This document shows positions 23,331-24,693 of a DNA stretch of 24,693 nucleotides, piece by piece. The notes beneath the pieces were generated by a model that did no database searches, had not been told where the DNA came from, and saw only the letters and a program-made list of their open reading frames with translations. The DNA is from Candidatus Latescibacterota bacterium. Lineage in GTDB: Bacteria > Latescibacterota > UBA2968 > GCA-2709665. Within the stretch, counting starts at the first letter, position 1. Each line of letters starts with the position of its first letter. The stretch lies in assembly GCA_012271065.1 (NCBI GenBank), contig JAAXHE010000041.1, positions 1-24,693 of the forward strand, in the 5' to 3' direction. Both the position numbers and the translations under genes were made by a program.

Positions 23331-24368
23331 TCAAGCCGCCGGGACGGCCGTCTTCGCGCCACTGGCGCACAACACCGTATATCCATTTCGGGATACCACC
23401 TGATCCACCGTGTCGAAAACTCGCTTCATCTGTTTGAGGTACAGGCCCGGACGCATCGCGACGACCGCGAATCGCCCCTTCGGTTCGAGGTGTCGGGCGG
23501 CGCCCTGGACAAATCGCCGTGCCGTTGCCGCTCCCTCATGGGTGGGCGCATTGCACAGGATGAGATCAAAGACCCGACCCGGAACGGCTTCGAATCCGTC
23601 GCTGAGGGAAACCCGAGCGTTCGCCAGCCCGTTCCGGGCGATATTTCGCCTTGCGCAGCGAACCGCAAGCAGGTCGGAATCGAGCAACCGCACTTCGCGC
23701 GCCCGTTTCGCGGCCGTAACTCCGATCGCGCCGTATCCACAACCCAGATCGAGTACGCGATCACCCGCGTTGGCGTCGACCGCTTCAATCAGAATCCGGG
23801 TGCCAGGATCCAGTCCTCGACTCGAAAAGACGCCCGCAGACGCCTCAAACGTGCAAGTGCCCCCAGGCATATCTGCTACCTCGAAGACATGCGACGCGAT
23901 CACCGGATGCGCGCCGTTTTCGGGAGTGCGCTTGTTCGACCGGTACACGCGAAAACCCGATTTCGACGTCGCCGTTTCAACCCGCCCGAAGACCGCCTCC
24001 AGGCGGCGGCGATAGCTCTCCACGCCCGCATTGCGCCGTCCCGCAAGCAGGAAACGTCCGTGCATGGTCATTTTCCCGAACGCCGCATCGATGAGTTCGA
24101 ACACACGCGCCTTGGACTCCCATCGGGCGGGAGCGTAAAGAACCGCGTCGAAGCACGGGCCGGCGAGGACCGCAGGCGACACTTCGAGCCAGGCGCACGC
24201 ATTGTCCAGCGCCATTTGCCGGATCGCGTCCTCGCAAAACCTGATGGCGCGCAGGTCGGGACTGACGAAATGGATACCGGCGGCGTCCAGTTCGAGCCCG
24301 GCGGGACGCCCGGCCATTCCCAGATCCAGAACGCGTTCGTGGGGTTCGACTGCCGCAGCCGCGAGCAA
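23331..24368 (-). CDS. RsmC/RlmG-like class I SAM methyltransferase with altered catalytic motif
   Basis: A two-domain protein of about 345 residues. The N-terminal half looks like a degenerate Rossmann domain (VLDLG at 13-17). The C-terminal half is an intact SAM-binding domain with VLDLGCGYGAIG at 205-216, LLDSD at 228-232 and FDLILCNAPTHEG at 267-279. Layout and the FSSRGLDPGT lead-in match RsmC/RlmG, which make m2G in 16S or 23S rRNA. Those enzymes have NPPFH at motif IV; here it is NAPTH, so activity or target may differ. The best start is TTG 24368 with AGGAA 9 bases upstream; no ATG or GTG exists before the next upstream stop. The gap to the operon downstream is about 190 bases and holds that operon's promoter. 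Confidence 0.82.
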   Translation of the reverse strand: MLAAAAVEPHERVLDLGMAGRPAGLELDAAGIHFVSPDLRAIRFCEDAIRQMALDNACAWLEVSPAVLAGPCFDAVLYAPARWESKARVFELIDAAFGKMTMHGRFLLAGRRNAGVESYRRRLEAVFGRVETATSKSGFRVYRSNKRTPENGAHPVIASHVFEVADMPGGTCTFEASAGVFSSRGLDPGTRILIEAVDANAGDRVLDLGCGYGAIGVTAAKRAREVRLLDSDLLAVRCARRNIARNGLANARVSLSDGFEAVPGRVFDLILCNAPTHEGAATARRFVQGAARHLEPKGRFAVVAMRPGLYLKQMKRVFDTVDQVVSRNGYTVLCASGAKTAVPAA

Positions 24369-24654
24369 TGCGGAGGCTTCCTGAGACCGGGGTTTTCGGA
24401 ATCTATCGATGTGCCGTCCCTTCGATCTCGCTTCTGATCGTAATCACCTTCGGCGAACTACATTAGCCTCTAATTAAGCGAGTTATTTCAGATTTGAGTC
24501 CGCTCCGAAAACGGGTGTTATAGGGACGTATTGAGAGTGGTGAGGGTTGGAACTTGTGAAGTAGCGTGTGTCGAGGATATCAGGTGTAGGTGCGGCGTAA
24601 ACGAGCGGAGACAAGCGACAACGTTGTTCAGGGCGATGATATGGCGGTTTTTCG
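24369..24654 (+). other. Non-coding stretch with no recognised gene
   Basis: No plausible coding frame, RNA gene or clear promoter. There is an AT-rich patch around 24456-24490, a short self-complementary ACAACGTTGT near 24629-24638, and a G/T-rich middle. The AT-rich patch resembles, inverted, the first ~27 bases of the window. Confidence 0.5.
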
Positions 24655-24683
24655 CAAGAAATCCCCGCTTATGCGGGGAGCAT
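24655..24683 (-). CRISPR. Single type I-E-like CRISPR repeat candidate, or a terminator
   Basis: Minus-strand palindrome TCCCCGC-ATAA-GCGGGGA. The 7-base stem and 4-base loop are the same stem and loop size as in type I-E CRISPR repeats, and the preceding GC and following T also fit. Only one copy is visible and the sequence runs out 10 bases later, so no array is shown. If it is a repeat, it is probably the last one, with the array continuing to the right. The stem is also followed by TTTCTT on the minus strand, so an intrinsic terminator for an unseen minus-strand gene to the right is an equally serious reading. Confidence 0.35.
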
Positions 24684-24693
24684 CGTGGGTGTT

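Overview
This window reads as chromosomal DNA from a GC-rich, Gram-negative, free-living bacterium. Evidence for an outer membrane is a predicted secreted beta-barrel protein and a class A penicillin-binding protein. I cannot name the phylum from sequence alone. The mix of genes (DUF3500, DUF4332, Kelch, RtcB with archease, several molybdenum hydroxylase subunits) is the sort often met in uncultured environmental lineages. I see no rRNA, tRNA, transposase or phage gene. Nearly all genes lie on the minus strand; only two small membrane-protein genes (12963-14232) are on the plus strand.

Layout from left to right. 23-1750: a family 5 uracil-DNA glycosylase, a glutaredoxin-like protein and a pterin-4a-carbinolamine dehydratase, the last two with their own candidate promoters. 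1896-6339: a tightly packed minus-strand cluster that reads DUF3500 protein, RtcB RNA ligase, a G3E (COG0523) GTPase with a CxCC metal motif, archease and MobA. 6397-9302: a bifunctional PBP1A-type enzyme overlapping by one base with an unrecognised membrane-anchored partner. 9385-10422: class I fructose-bisphosphate aldolase with a clear promoter and terminator. 10502-14232: an unrecognised group made of a polytopic membrane protein fused to a DUF4332 helix-hairpin-helix tail, a six-repeat Kelch propeller, and a divergent pair (polytopic membrane protein plus double zinc-ribbon membrane protein). 14284-16722: GTP cyclohydrolase I, a small outer-membrane barrel protein, and the ATPase YchF.

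16823-23144 is a five-gene molybdenum hydroxylase operon of the xanthine dehydrogenase family. It reads FAD subunit (TTG start), 2Fe-2S subunit, two tandem paralogous molybdopterin-binding subunits, and a MoaD/ThiS-like ubiquitin-fold protein. A near-consensus sigma-70 promoter (23206-23234) and an intrinsic terminator (16760-16798) bracket it. The active-site loop is not that of CO dehydrogenase, and the substrate is unknown. MobA and possibly the carbinolamine dehydratase elsewhere in the window fit the same molybdenum-cofactor theme.

23331-24368 is an RsmC-like methyltransferase with an altered catalytic motif. The last ~325 bases hold no gene; they end in one palindrome whose stem equals that of type I-E CRISPR repeats but could equally be a terminator.

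The most interesting points are the RtcB/G3E GTPase/archease/MobA cluster, the tandem large subunits sharing one electron-transfer module and a dedicated ubiquitin-like protein, and three places where an intrinsic terminator sits almost directly on the start of the next gene in the same direction.
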